From Buxus sempervirens (lineage: Eukaryota > Streptophyta > Magnoliopsida > Buxales > Buxaceae), in NCBI GenBank assembly GCA_947561395.2, contig OX387190.1, positions 9,666,858 to 9,730,857 on the forward strand: a stretch of 64,000 nucleotides of DNA, in the 5' to 3' direction. This document shows, piece after piece, positions 1 to 12,695 of the stretch. Position 1 is the first letter of the stretch; each line of letters opens with the position of its first letter. Under the pieces are notes generated by a model, which saw nothing but the letters and a program-made list of their open reading frames with translations, was not told where the DNA came from and did not search any database. The translations under genes and the position numbers were made by a program.

Positions 1-324
1 CTCCTTTTTCTTTGATTTGATTTTTTCTTTTATCTTCCTCACTAAAATGCTTTTCTTCTTCTTCGATTTCCCAAAAAATGATATTGCCATGTCTTCCACT
101 CCATCACGCATATAGTCGATATCAGATGGTAAAATCTGATCTACATCTTTTCCTCCAGCAAATTTATCAGAATCCAAGCCACTCTTATAGTTTTCACCAC
201 TCTTCAATCTGGAACATGCAGAACAGAGACTCTCCAAAGTTATACCTTCCTTTTCCTTTACTATCTCCCAATACTCCTTGAATAGGAACTCATAAGTTTC
301 TCGATCTTTGAAGTCTACCTTTCC
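1..324 (-). CDS. Coding exon 4 (partial): linker between PHD and SWIB domains
   Basis: The acceptor is a clean pyrimidine-rich ...ATCTATCAG|GGA at 325. The frame stays open for 108 codons to base 1, in phase 0 with exon 3. It begins GKVDFKDRETYEFLFKEYWE and continues VKEKEGITLESL, the conserved helical segment that follows the PHD module in this family. It then turns acidic and ends in a Lys-rich stretch (KSKKKKS...KIKEKIKSKKKE), a likely nuclear localisation signal before the SWIB domain. No donor is visible, so the exon runs off the window. Confidence 0.85.
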
Positions 325-467
325 CTGATAGATATAATAAGGAAGCAATAGCAAGAAAGCAAATGAGTAGAATACAATATGCTGTGCATAAATAACTACA
401 TAAATACATACACACATCATACGTACATACATGCATGCATACATAAATTCATACATCCATAAATAGC

Positions 468-469
<2 letters not shown>

Positions 470-529
<60 letters not shown>
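470..529. repeat. (AT)n microsatellite
   Basis: About 30 uninterrupted AT units in intron 3, preceded by a CATA/CATG-rich tract from about 400. Confidence 0.95.
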
Positions 530-535
<6 letters not shown>

Positions 536-2200
536 GTTAATATGTTCAAAAGTAAAACATACTGTTACTAAATTTAATTTGATATTACCATCAAAATCTT
601 ATGCGCTAACACTGAAAATAACTCCACGGTTCTCATACAAATCATAGGATTCACAATTTGAAATGAAGATGCTACTGATGGCTACTGATGTCAAGACACA
701 AGGACCCATGCTAGAAAAAAGAAACTGCATTCATCACAAGTGAAACTTGGACAATATTATCAAATATATCTGCAAATTTTGATTATTAAGCAAATAATGG
801 CGACGAAGGTAGATATGACTTGTGTTATTGCCAACTGAAAAAGAGAACATGCAAAGCTCTGAAGAAAGTATAGATCAAGGTTTTACATTTCGGATTTGAC
901 ACTTTTGTTTGGTGTGGATTGGTGTGAAGAACATTGAGGCTTTTGGATTATTCATGTCGTACTCCATTTTGAACAAAAGGATTTGAAGAATTAGGATGAG
1001 AGTAACGAGGTAAAACCATGTTTTTCAATTTTGGAGGTTCGAAACTTGTCAAATTTGAATCAAATTTGAATATGTAGTTAATAAAACATGATCTATTGAT
1101 GGGTGTCATTTTTTTATGGAAAAATAAAGATATTTTTTGAATTTTTCAATGCATGTAATGATGCTAGCGGATTTCCCTCGATTTTCTATATGCGATATCC
1201 ATGAAATAACATAAACATTTGTTCCTCCCAAATTTGTCCAGGCTCGACACGTGGCGGTAGGGGTTATGTGTCTGTATGTGGGCGTGCCAGTATCTGTCAA
1301 TACAAGATTCGAATCAGGTCCTGATCCCAAGCACCTATTACGGATCTAAACTGGAGTCGGTCTAGCTGTACTACAAGTCACCTGTAATAAAACGGTCAAA
1401 CGAAAGAATGAAAACTAGAGGTTTGGTCTTCGTTTGGATTCTTATTCGTGTTTGAAAATGATAAATAGCAATAACAAAGTACTATATTCAAATATCGGTC
1501 ACCAAAGACGCAACCATCGATTACAACAAGCCTCCAAATAACTCAAGAAATAAAACAAATGAAAATCATCAATGCTAGCAGTACCGGCCTACCCTAATCT
1601 TATAATCGTAATCAGAGTATAAGGTAGGGATATAGGGGCGCCTGTTAGTAAAGCTAATTTGGAGATTCACCCAGGAATACTATTTAGCCGATGTTCTGTT
1701 AATCACCTGGCTTGACCAAAGATAGCTTAGGTACTGGCTGTTCATAACTTTGTAGCAGTAATCGAAGTACATGGTTAGGAAACAGGAGCGGCCTCAACTT
1801 CCTTACCAGTGGCAGAGTCTCCACTTCAATTAGAGTAAATAATAACCCGGAATGTCACAGCGATAGGAAACAATGAGAGGAGTCCTAAATTATCCCTTCT
1901 TGCTACAAGATGAATGTAGGAGACTAGATAATGATCACGGATGATCGGATTATAATCATAATAACCAGTTGCAGTTGAGTGGATGTTGTCGTTGAGCCCA
2001 TTGCAACTATGCCTTTTATAGCCGAGCTTTGACGGTTGCTTACCGTCCCATGTTTGCAGGATCTTCATATCGATTCTAGAAATTATCAACCTTTCCCATT
2101 TCATTCCGGTAAAACAACTGCTTGCCATGATCCCAACAAATAACTTATTTATTTCCGTTATTTGTTAGGGTAGTCTCAGTTATTAGCCCTGTGTTGATGA
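530..2200. other. Intron 3, no gene recognised
   Basis: AT-rich sequence with short chance ORFs only. I see no protein motif and no element ends. The part after about 1400 may belong to the upstream flank of the PMD element. Confidence 0.5.
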
Positions 2201-2508
2201 TGACGTCATTCCTCACACGTATGGTTTTCCTACTACATGTGCCTACTTACGTGTCTTTACTGGTGAAACTAACCCATGTAGATGCCACGTGGCTTTTCCT
2301 CATTTGCCGGGCTACGACGAGTGTAAGCATTGCCCCCACTTACTTATTACGCCGTCATCTATCGGCATGATGAGTAAGTATTAGCTTTTCAAATTATTTA
2401 ACCATTGATAAACAGTCATTTTTTTAATTTTTACCGCTTGGTTTCCCCAATCCACGATCAGAATCCTTGCAGTCTTTTCGGTTTCGATTTCTGAAATGCC
2501 TATTTAAA
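2201..2508 (+). promoter_or_regulatory. Probable promoter of the first PMD gene
   Basis: A perfect TGACGTCA bZIP site lies at 2201-2208. A perfect GCCACGTGGC G-box palindrome lies at 2284-2293. A TATTTAAA TATA-like box at 2501-2508 is 83 bp before the ATG at 2591. The spacing fits a plant promoter with a short 5' leader. Activity is inferred. Confidence 0.5.
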
Positions 2509-2590
2509 ATCAACTCCGGGAACTCATTTTCCATTCTGTATATTTCGTTTTCTTCCTCTTGTTCCTCTTTGCCCTTTTATTCTCTTTTCC

Positions 2591-5387
2591 ATGGCAGGCA
2601 ATATCCTTTCTTATAACTCTCCAGTCGAGACGTTTGGCAGCCAGATCATCGTTGGCCCTTTCTGTGATGCCTGGGACGCCCCATCTGATGTTTCGAATGC
2701 TAAATCAAAGTGTCCTCTGCCTTTTTTTAATAACAAACCACTTCCAAGGTGTTTCCCTACCAGGAACTGGCCTACTGTTCACTCGGCATGTGTACAATGG
2801 GTTAATCGTCTGGAATGGCGTTTTGCAAATACCTGGCGAGCAGTAGGTATTTGTGACATGATCCGTTTCTCCTACCATAACATCCCTATTCATTCGAACC
2901 TGTTGTATGCAACTTGTTTGTTTTGGAATACCCAAACTAATACCTTCAATTTTCCTTGTGGACCAATGACTCCTACTATTATGAATGTCTGTTTCATCAC
3001 CGGTCTCCTTCCCATTGGACGAGAAGTTAGATACGGTATGTCTGATGATGGCCTTTTTAGTTTCGTGCTCTTTGACAACATCCATTTTCCTTTCCACTCT
3101 TATCTTAAAGATTGCAAGAAATTTTCCTCTAACCGTGATAAGGACCATTTTTATTTTCTTCTGCAATTTTGTCTTTTGTGCTAGGGCCAAAGACATTACC
3201 CGAGAATATGCCTCATTGGCTAAGTTGATTATGGCTGATGTTAAGGTTGCCCTTGCTCCTTATTTTCTTTTTGTTCTGTACTGATCTTTGCATGAGCTTG
3301 TCCAGAACGACTTCAACAATTCTGGGGGTCCGATATGGTTCCTTCAATTCTGGCTTTACCATTACTTCCCAAGTCAGTTTTTTGTTCCTGCTCACCCTCT
3401 GAATTTGCTGGTTATTCATGTCTAGCGGGTTCCGTTATCGATCACTCTGTCCCAGAGTGTTTTCATTACTTATTTTGTCTTTATCATCACCTTAATTGTG
3501 CTTTCACAGTTTCCTCAGCATCAAATCTGGGCCAACTTCCTATTGGCTCAGAATTTAAATTTTGCAGTGGTGATTACGGGAAATAAAAAACTGGGATATG
3601 AAGTTTATCTACCGAATTGTGTTAGAAGACAGTTTCATCGTGCTCAGGGGATACCTAACCTCGAACTTGACCATCTATTTCTGGTCAAATCTACCGTTGA
3701 TCGGGACGTTACCTCTGTTGCAGACGCTGCTGCAATTGAGGCCCGGTATCGTTAAGCGGTTGCTATATTCCGTCTGCCTTTTCTTCCTTCCCAACCCAAT
3801 TCTCAATCCGATTTCTTGGTTTAGCCGAGTTCCACTTGGAAGGAAATTTGCAATCATACTGAAGACGAATATCTCCAGCAGTTGGATTTATTGAGACCTC
3901 TTCCTACACCCACCAAGAAAAGTATGCTTCCTTCTATACTTTTCCCTTACCTTTAATTTCATTGCTTAATTTTTATTTTCTGTATGCAAAGAAATCAAAG
4001 GCTTCTACTTCCACGGCTCCATTGTTGATAACTCTCATTATTGCTTCATCATCCAGAGATAAAGATAAAGTAGAAGACACCGGAGATGATGTACTGTTGA
4101 CCACACTCTGTAGCCAACTCCCCAGTCCTCCTTCTTCGAAGCGTCCCAAATTAGAAGAGGTGAATCTTCATTTCTTTTTCTTCTCTTTGCTATCTGCATT
4201 CTAAATTTTACTTCTTTCCAGGGAGAAAGTTCTTCAAACTTGTCTGCCCTTCCTAACGAAGCTATGGAGCCGACTATAGTGTAATTTTCTCCAGCTATCC
4301 TAGATGTTCTTCCTCTTAGTACCACTCATGCGGCTTCTTTTCCTTCATCAAGCAAGACTAGTCCTATCATTTCCCCAGAAGCATCCGAACCAGTTAAGGA
4401 TGCACTCGATAGCTCTATTGGTGATACCTCGGCACAATCTTCGGATGATATTCAAATAATTCCTTCCTCCAGTGAATCTCTAGAAGAAGCTTCTTCTCCT
4501 GTTGTACCTCCGGGATTTGAATCTGCAAAGGCTGAATTGGAACTAGGAGTGGAAGATTCTCGGCCTACTTCATCGGCTGATAAGACGGCCACCTTTATTA
4601 CTCCTGCCAAAACAGATATCTTACCGGAATATTCCATGGATGGAATCCAAGGAGGGACAGAACAAGTAAAGGCATTGACTGATAAGGATGAAACCGAAGA
4701 TGCCAGTTCTCTTCTCCCTCCGGTGTCCGTATTAGGCAACGTGCCTTCTTCTTCCTCTCCTACCGCTAATGGAGATTCATTCAGGTATCTGGATAACCTG
4801 TTGAATACTATTAGGTCCGACTCCGGCGTCCTTCCCTACTCTCGACTCTATTCGGTCCAAAATTATCAATCTGTTGAGTCTGAGAATTGTTGGAACTCCA
4901 AAATAATTCTTCGGTGTCTTCCTCGGTAAAGACGGTGCTTTCACAAGCTTCCCGCTTTTACACTTTAAAAGTGTTCTTTGACTGTTGCTCAGCCGAGGTA
5001 GAGTAGATAACCAATAAAATTAAATCTCTATTTGCTCAGTATCAGTTTATTAAAGATCTGAAAACTGATCGGGATACTTGAGGACAATAGTATGCTGAGA
5101 AGATCCAATGGTTGGCAGTGTTTGATAACCGTATTGCAGATATCAACCCTCAGATTGAGATGTTAAAGGATGAAAAGCTGGACCTGCTACGTCAGCATGA
5201 AGAAGTAATCTGCAGCAATCCCATTGATGAGGCAACGTGGCAGAAAAAGCGCGCCAATGTGAGGAGGCGACTCGTGACTTGGAGGCTAAAGCGAGGTCTT
5301 ATCGCGGCCTGGAATTGCGTTAAGCCGGGTTATCGGACACAAAAAGGTCCGTTCAGGAGTCTTTTGACCAGTATTCGGATTTTGTAA
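2591..5387 (+). pseudogene. Plant mobile domain (PMD, aminotransferase-like) transposon gene, decayed
   Basis: The first exon-like frame, 2591-3150, reads MAGNILSYNSPVETFGSQII and on through a Trp-rich PMD core (EWRFANTWRAVGI) to the hallmark FWNTQTNTFNFPCGPMTPT. It then reads ITGLLPIGREV. Further PMD pieces follow in other frames: a GGPIWFLQFWLYHYFP segment near 3325-3375, and YEVYLPNCVRRQF to IEARYR at 3597-3752. After these come a Ser/Pro-rich acidic region (3990-4930) and a charged coiled-coil-like tail (5112-5387). Shifts between pieces fit a mix of introns and lesions; I did not assign splice sites. PMD proteins occur in plant retrotransposons and MULEs and as domesticated MAIN/MAIL genes. 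No reverse transcriptase or MULE transposase is visible, so the parent element class is open. It lies antisense in intron 3 of the PHD gene. Confidence 0.72.
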
Positions 5388-5760
5388 ACATTTCATTCGA
5401 ATAAAATTTATCAATTTAGTAGACTTTATAATTTTTACGTCCACCGAAATAACCACAATGACCAATAATGTTAGCCTCTTTTTACGACGAAAGTTATTAT
5501 TTCAATTAACCTCTTTCGAATTAGCTTTTCTTTCTATCCGTCAGATGTCGATCTGAAATATATCAACGGTGTAGTCTCGAGCCGTCGTATCAATTGCCTT
5601 AGGCAAATAACTGCCGTATCAATTAGGTTAAACCCTTCCCGATACGGTAATGATTTCAAATTTTATTTCCCCTCTCGAGCCATCCACTCTCTTTCCTTGC
5701 CTTCATTTTCTTCCTTAGTCTTTCTAAACTTTCTTGCCTCTTCTTTCTCTGCATCAATCA

Positions 5761-6105
5761 TGGCTAAAGAGAACTTTGAAGACATGGAAATCTTTGTTGA
5801 AGGTACTCAAGGCACCGTTCTTGGTCCCTGTTCTTCTTCCGTTGATACCACGATTCCAGCCAAACTATCCCCATCTCTTCACTTGATTACTGAGGAAAGA
5901 CCTTTGTCCTGGGATAGTTTTGCTTATCCGAACCTTCCCAGAGCTTGGCCTAGAGAAATTAGATAGTGGAACCAATGGATTGCCAGATTACGTCCATTTT
6001 TTATGGATCAATGGATCGATCTCGGTATCGTTGAGTTGATTCTTTATTCGACTTTCTACATCCCTATCAATCCCATCCTTCTCGGAGTAGCCACTCACTC
6101 TTTTC
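5761..6105 (+). pseudogene. Second PMD gene, 5' end only
   Basis: The ATG at 5761 opens MAKENFEDMEIFVEGTQG. A frame with one in-frame TAG (5965) continues into WIARLRPFFMDQWIDLGIVE and ILYSTFYIPINPILLGVATH. This is the N-terminal PMD pattern (W..WI.R..P....W...GI...I..S...I..N..LL) but is diverged from the first copy. Homology stops at about 6105, where hAT sequence begins, so the gene is cut by that insertion or a linked deletion. The 5388-5760 stretch between the two PMD genes holds no frame and is probably the promoter; it is CT-rich just before the ATG. Confidence 0.6.
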
Positions 6106-6550
6106 TAGTGTAAAGATGACATCACCCAAGCCCTAGGCCCAGCCCATGTGCATGTTAAGTCATTAAAGGTAGAAGACACAGATGACGATGATGAGTCCTG
6201 ATCAGGATCAGGATTAGATGATGATGACGAGATGAGGATGATGAGCCCCAGCCCGTGAGCATGTTGAGTCGTTAGAGGCAGCACGCCTTTTTTTTCCTTG
6301 TTTAGTCCCAAAATCAATGATTTAAAATAATAATATGTAAAATAATTGCATTTTCATGTAAAATTGTACTAAAATTACTACAAGTAGCAGTTATATACTT
6401 CAAAAAATCATGCAAATGCAATGTGACATGTAAATGTAATGATCGGGGTGATGCTGTAAGCTATGCATAAATCAAAATGACAAATAGGATCCAAATTTTA
6501 AATTAAACTGAAACAACAATACAAAGAGTAAAAAAAATCATACCGCCAAA

Positions 6551-9500
6551 TCAGTATTGAAATGAATGGCGAGGCTCAAACCCTGCTCTCTCACCAAATA
6601 AAGTGGTAGTAACGCTTCCATCCCATCCGAAATCTATACTCTCTTTGATATGAACAGAATGCTGCTTATACTCCTGTGTCATGTATGCCATGATACCAAC
6701 TGGAGGGAAATCAGAATAGTAGTAGCAACGATCTGGCTCTGGTTGTGGTGGTGACCGAGGAGACGACATAGATAACCAGGATGCTCGTATGGAGGGGCTA
6801 CAGCTCCAATAGGTATAGGCATAGCATAATAACCATACGGATATGAGTTCACTGGAAAGATCCCAAATAGATCATATGTCTGCATGCGTGCTCCAGGATA
6901 TCCGTATGAAGTACCGTAACTACTACTATCCGATAAATCTGCTAGCCCAAGCTGCTGAGGATAGTAGAATGGATAGTATCCTTGGCTCAACTATGGTGGA
7001 TACTACTTTCCATAAGAACTCGATGATCCTCCAACATCTAAAGATCTGAAACTCTGTGCCATGGAGGACGAGTCATCGTACATCCCTGTATGCTGTCTCT
7101 CCTTGCCTTTCTTCCTCTGATAGGAACGTGCCTCACTCTCACCATGACCTCTAAACCCATGGTCAGTGTCCTGTGTGGCAAGATGGAAAACCGCCTCTCC
7201 AGTAAAAGGGTTCAACCCCGGGCCACTGGTGCCAACACCACCATGAATACCACTAGTACCACAATCTCCATCATCTGAGTCATCATCATCTGATGATCCG
7301 GACTCATCCTCCTCATCTGTCTCCTCTGATGATGATGATGACTCAACATGTCCACAGACTGGGGCTGGAGCTGGCGCGAATGTCGTCGCAGCAACGAAGG
7401 GAGGAACAACTCTCACGAATCTATCTAATGAGTCTTTGCTGCCTCCCTCCACTCCTCCTCCATAGCTGCATCCACATCGATGCACATCTCTACTGTAGCA
7501 TGTGCAATGACTAGGCGAAGACGACCATCAGGCTCTTCCATCTTAACACATCTAACCCACTCTGCGAATGGATCCTCCTCATCAACTTCATTACTGGATA
7601 ACACGTCCAAAGAATCCTTCACCGTCGTGGTGCGCTGCCCTATCTTTAACTGTCTCGTCCTCAGCCTCATGTTGTAATGGCAGAAGACTAACCTCTGCAA
7701 CCTCTGATAAGCTAGTCGGTTCCTCTGCTTCGTGTGTATGAGTGTAAACGTACTCCAATTGCGCTCACAAACAAAGAAGATGTTGTTTGAGCCAATACTC
7801 GGCATGCTAGCTTCCTGAGTTTAGGGGCATCAGTCCCATACATCACCCACCATTCACCTGGATTTGCAAATAGAAAATATTAACATTTATTTAAAAATTA
7901 GAATAGAGAAAAATCATTTAATAATTAATATTCACAAATAAGTGTCACTTACACGGCATCATCTTCGTCCTCGATGCAATCGCCATGGTTGACCCGAACG
8001 ATCCCACCGCATCTCTAAATAGTATTAGCTGGTAATGGAATTTGAAAGGGTTAAAGAGTTTAGTATTTAATATAACTATTAAGAAGTAAGAACTAATATG
8101 CATACGTCAAGTAATGGATTCACTACCACTTCTACAATTTACAATCCCTTACGGCCCTACCTTGTTTTCAAAACTACCAACTGCATCTGAATGGAGGGTC
8201 CAACTTCATGAAGACATAGTGGACCGAAGTGCAGAGGTCAGTGCAGGTGCCAAGCTTATCCTTATAATGGTATTTGGGATTCAAATAATATGCTACATTG
8301 ACGATTACAAGAAAAAACATTAGTACAATGAAAATATAATTATAAACATTATTGAACATAAAAGATTCAAATAGAATTACAATTATACCAGCCGAATGCA
8401 GAGGATAAGCTATCGTCTTGAACCATCTATCATTAATAATCTTGTGTACCCACTTGTACGATGAGAATGATGCGACCTTAATCTGAGATTTCATCACAAC
8501 CATACACTAATATATAGATCCTATCGTGGAATAGGCATCTGTGTCAACTATCCTCATTACACAGTAAATAGGCTCCACTACATCAATCAACTCTCATACA
8601 TGCTCCCAAAAAGTGCTGGATAAAACAATATCCTCTACTATCCTCCCTATATCCATGCGACTCTGAATACAGCTCTTACAATCCTCACTGGTGAAGAGTG
8701 AACTAAATCCCTGCCTGTGCCTCAAAATATTATCCAATGCAATTTAGTTCGTAACGAATCTGATAATCCACGGCCGAACTATGTCCCCACCACATTTCTC
8801 TCTCTTCTTCACAAGTACATAGTTGTAGTTGTACACAAATGTGGTGAGTGATCATGCATCCCTCAATATGGTAAGCACATGGCTCTTCTTGCCAAGCGCC
8901 TCTAGCATCAAGTCGATGCAATGTGCAGCACACGACACCCAATAGAGATTATACCACTGCTCTAATGTCTGACCGGCTTTCTTGAATGCACTGCCATTAT
9001 CTTTCACAATCTGAACCACGTGCTCTCTGGATTCCTCTATCACGCTCTCTAATAGGCCTGCAATATAGGGTGCATCCTTGGGATTGTCTGATGCGTCAAC
9101 AGATCTCAAAAATACTGCCCTGCCTCTGCAATACGCCATGAAATTGATAATGAACAATTTAGTAGGACCTGTCCATCCATCACATATGATGATAACTCCA
9201 AACTGGTCCCAATGGAGTCGTAGAGATGTAATAAACTCTCTCATCTCTGCCTCATCTTCATCCAAGTACGCACCCATAATCGCCCCAAGCATAGGAGGTA
9301 AGACCCCCTGACCCAACTCCTAGATAACATCAACCATATTCTTGAAGTGTGGACTCGCTACTGCATTCGCTGGAATATGATTGAAGATAAATAATTTTGA
9401 TATGAAATTTCCCATCCTCTGCCTGACATTAACCTTGCCCCATATATCCCTTAATATCTTTTGTCTAGCACCAGATGAATGGAACATACTAGGCTCCATA

Positions 9501-10084
9501 GGATAATCGAGCATCCTGGTGCTCTGAGAATGAGTGAATCCAGGCCCAGCCCCAGGTCAATTAGCCTCACACTTAAGAGCATCAACATCAACTGCATCTC
9601 CTGTAGAGGTACCACCCCTATGAAATCTGTACCTCCCAGCCTCTCTCATCTCAAACTCAGACTGCAAAGATGCTCGCACTGAGGCTCTGAATGCTGCCCT
9701 CTCTGCCTCTTTCACCATGTCCTCAGGGTTCACTATATCATCATCATCATCCTCAGCTGTAGGGGGTCGGATAGGCTCTGCCAATCTACGTATAATCTCC
9801 TCCTGTGCGTGCCTCCTCTTCTCCTTAGATGTACTCCCTGACTGTAAGTACTCTCTCATCTACCTCTTAACCTTTGGAGGAACTCGAGGGCAGTTAGCCA
9901 CGTTCTTGTAACCGTGCGCCAAATACTGCTTAAGACGTAATACTCCACCACACTTTATGATTTGGTGACAATAATTGCAGACAGTCTTATTTCTATCTCC
10001 CTCAAATCTCGTGCCATAGACCCAATCAATATCCTGTCTCCTGCCACCAACATGGTCTCCCCTACTACCACTGCCAAATGCCAT
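6551..10084 (-). pseudogene. hAT transposase, BED finger to dimerisation domain, multiple stops
   Basis: The product would be a cut-and-paste transposase. The ATG at 10084 opens a BED-type finger with CNYC (residues 36-39) and a later NVANC. The usual His in the LKQH-type motif reads Tyr (LKQYLAH), so a zinc ligand may be lost. The same frame runs on to about 8400 through stops at 9857-9859, 9557-9559, 9320-9322 and 8852-8854, with DUF659-type sequence GVIIICDGWTGPTK and WVSCAAHCIDLMLE. An AYYLNPKYHY segment near 8270 follows a probable intron. The dimerisation motif CERNWSTFTLIHTKQRNRL lies near 7769-7713, in another frame. The C-terminal part (7485-6551) is Asp/Ser- then Tyr/Pro-rich. Several stops and frame changes make it inactive. 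Confidence 0.78.
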
Positions 10085-10427
10085 ATTGTCTCTAACAATC
10101 TAACCAAAAATGCTGAAATCAAAATAAAAGTGCTACACAGTCAAAGACTAACCTCTGCACAGTGCACAATAAAAACCATATTAATTTTTATATTTTTTTT
10201 CAATTTTCCATATTATTTTAATATTTTTATAATTCCCGAAAAATTTTAATATAAAAAATTATATAAACCCCGATTCTTCAAAATAATTTTTTCTATAATA
10301 AATAAATTAAATTTATGAATTTAGTTTGAGAATTTATCTATTTTTCCTTTTTTTTATCCTTTTATATTGATTTTCGACTAAATGTAATAAAATAAATTAG
10401 TATTTTTATTAAAAAAATATTCGCTAC

Positions 10428-10745
10428 CACCCATCTATACATTGGGTGTCCCTAGATATTATATTTAAAATTCATGATATTATATAAAATCTATTGCATT
10501 AAAAATAAAAATAAATTCGTTTTTTATTAATTTTCGCATTAAATAATTAAAATTAATCCGGGGACACCCATCTGTAGATCGGGTGTCCCTATATATTATA
10601 CATAATTTTCATAAAATAATACAAGGTTTATACAATTTAAATTAATTAAAAAACGAATTTCTATCAATTTTCACATAAAAAATGCTAAAAAATAATTTTT
10701 TAAATTAAAAAATAAAACACCGACACCATCTGTAGATCGGGTGTC
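10428..10745. repeat. Three subterminal hairpin repeats of the hAT element
   Basis: Related inverted repeats occur at 10428-10448, 10561-10589 (stem GGGACACCC/GGGTGTCCC, 11-base loop) and 10722-10745 (GACACC/GGTGTC). They share loop sequence ATCTGTAGATC or a variant and AT-rich spacers. Subterminal repeats are usual transposase-binding sites in hAT elements; binding here is inferred. Confidence 0.7.
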
Positions 10746-12007
10746 AGACTAACACATATCAAATAATCAAACCATTCTATGAACTTTAGATCAATCTAAA
10801 TGAAAAAAAAAACGAGTTTACCTTCTCGTTACCAAACGTGAGATGTGTAAGAACGCTTCAATCTCTTCTAAATCAACACAAATCTCTCTCAAATCACTTT
10901 TATTAAGTAGAGTGATGAGAATAAGACTAATTTGAGCTTGAATTAGACATATTTGGCAGAAGATTTGAAGTTAGGGAGGTTTCCCCCTTCTCGGCAATAT
11001 CGTCGCTCGATTTGGGCGAGATTTCGCCCAAATCAAGCGACACCTCCTTATGTTTCCCTCACACACATGCGCTGTGCGAGGGGAAAAAAGAGTAAAAAAA
11101 AGGTGTCATCGAAACGCAGCAAAATTTCGCTTCGTTTCAACGACACCACTTGAAATCTCTCCAGGGAAACATCCTTGGCTATTTCCCCCAGCGAAACACA
11201 TCGCTGGGGGGAAAAAACATTCTTGACAACACTGCTTCCTCCATGAATTCTATTATAAGAGTCACTCTTCTCTCGTACATGACCATTTTAAATCACTTCC
11301 TATTATAACCATCACTCTGCTCTCATACATGACCATTTAAACCACCTCCTATAAAGATAATTCTTTCTTTGAAGAAAATTTTTCAAAGCCTTGATATCAT
11401 TAAAATGTTAAGCATGCCTTCTTTCACGGATTTTTACAAGTTTACATGGAAGTTTCCCTTTGATTTAAATTCTCGAGCACTAAAAACTGAAGATGCCATT
11501 GCATGATATGAATTAATCTCCAAGGGTCTGGTCTGATAGCCCTATGATTTCAGTCAAGAGGATTGGCCACATGGAATGGAAGTCAAGAAAAAAATTACAT
11601 GCTCAATGTTAGGAATACTTAAGAGTAGCATAGTGGCCCTTATAATGTACAGCTACAAGTGCGAATGCCGTAGAAATATGATGACTAGAAGATCGTCTTA
11701 GGAAGGAATCTGAAACTAAAGGACTAGAAGTTCTAAAGCATTTTGAAGGAATCGAAAGTGCTAAATCAAAGAAAGGAATTTTCATCTCTGGAGACGAAAT
11801 ACATTTTATATCTTCTAAAAGAATCAAGAAAAATTAGTGCAAAGCCTGCTTATACTTCTGTTAAGATGGACCATTGTAAAATTATGAGGATGATTGCCAT
11901 TCTATTTCAGTATCTTACAGGTTGAGTTATCTGTGTCCCCCATTTCATCCAGCTCTTCATATGTTGTAAGTGTTATCAATTAGTTTAATCTTTAGAGTCA
12001 CCCAGGA

Positions 12008-12089
12008 TCACTTACCTTGAGGGTACTGATAAGGTCTTGAGATATCTCACTTACCTTGAGGGTGCTGATAAGGTCTTGAGATATCTCAC
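12008..12089. repeat. Tandem duplication, 39-bp unit x 2
   Basis: The unit starting TCACTTACCTTGAGGG at 12008 is repeated at 12047 with one visible difference (GTACTG versus GTGCTG). Confidence 0.92.
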
Positions 12090-12433
12090 TTCCTCTCTCA
12101 CACTCTTCTATTACAGACATGGACATTAAAATATTGAGGCCCTTACCACTAAAAATTGGACAGATTAAATTACAAACCATCAGTCTATATCTAGCTATTA
12201 TATTATGTTTAAACATAACCTGTCACTGGGAAGAGCATGAAATAACCAGTATTCACCAGACCAACTGGGGAGGCAGAGTATCAATATATGGCTCAAAGTG
12301 TGTATGAGCTATCACAATTCAAACTTTTACTTTAAAAATTGACATTTTTCATATCTACGATCCAACAATGTAAAGCAGTTTTATACATATTGCTCATTAC
12401 CTGATACAACATGACCAAACTGAATACATAAAA

Positions 12434-12695
12434 TTGAACCATCATTTCATCAAGGAAAAAGCTACGGACAAGTTAAATTTGCAGTTCTTAAATCATAATT
12501 CAGCTTCCATTAGCAAATAAAAGAGTCTTAAAAGCTCAACCATCAAAAATCATAAGTTGAGCAGTTGAACCATCATTTCCTCAAAGAAAAAGCTACGGAC
12601 AAGTTGAATTTTCAGTTCTTACATCATAATTCAGCTTCAATTAGCAAATAAAAGAGTCTTCAAAGCTCAACCATCAAAAAACATAAGTTAGAGCA
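12434..12695. repeat. Tandem duplication, 131-bp unit x 2
   Basis: The unit beginning TTGAACCATCATTTC at 12434 recurs at 12565. The copies differ by scattered substitutions, so the duplication is not recent. Confidence 0.9.

Larger units (their letters stand above)
6106..11234 (-). mobile_element. hAT-superfamily DNA transposon, decayed
   Basis: The minus-strand 5' end is clear: 11234-11221 reads CAGTGTTGTCAAGA, a typical hAT terminus. The left end is uncertain. TAGTGTAAAG at 6106 shares AGTGT with the right terminus, and the flanking octamers CTCTTTTC and CTTCCTCC match at only 4 of 8 positions, the rest being C/T differences. Inside are a BED-type finger, DUF659-like and hAT dimerisation segments, and a subterminal region with three copies of a GGGTGTC hairpin. 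The element sits in the second PMD gene inside intron 3. The 10250-10940 part is AT-rich 5' subterminal DNA without coding sequence. Confidence 0.75.

Noticed and set aside
7090..7677. Plus-strand frames rich in Met/Thr/Ser
   Set aside because: Shadows of the Asp/Ser-rich C-terminal part of the minus-strand hAT transposase.
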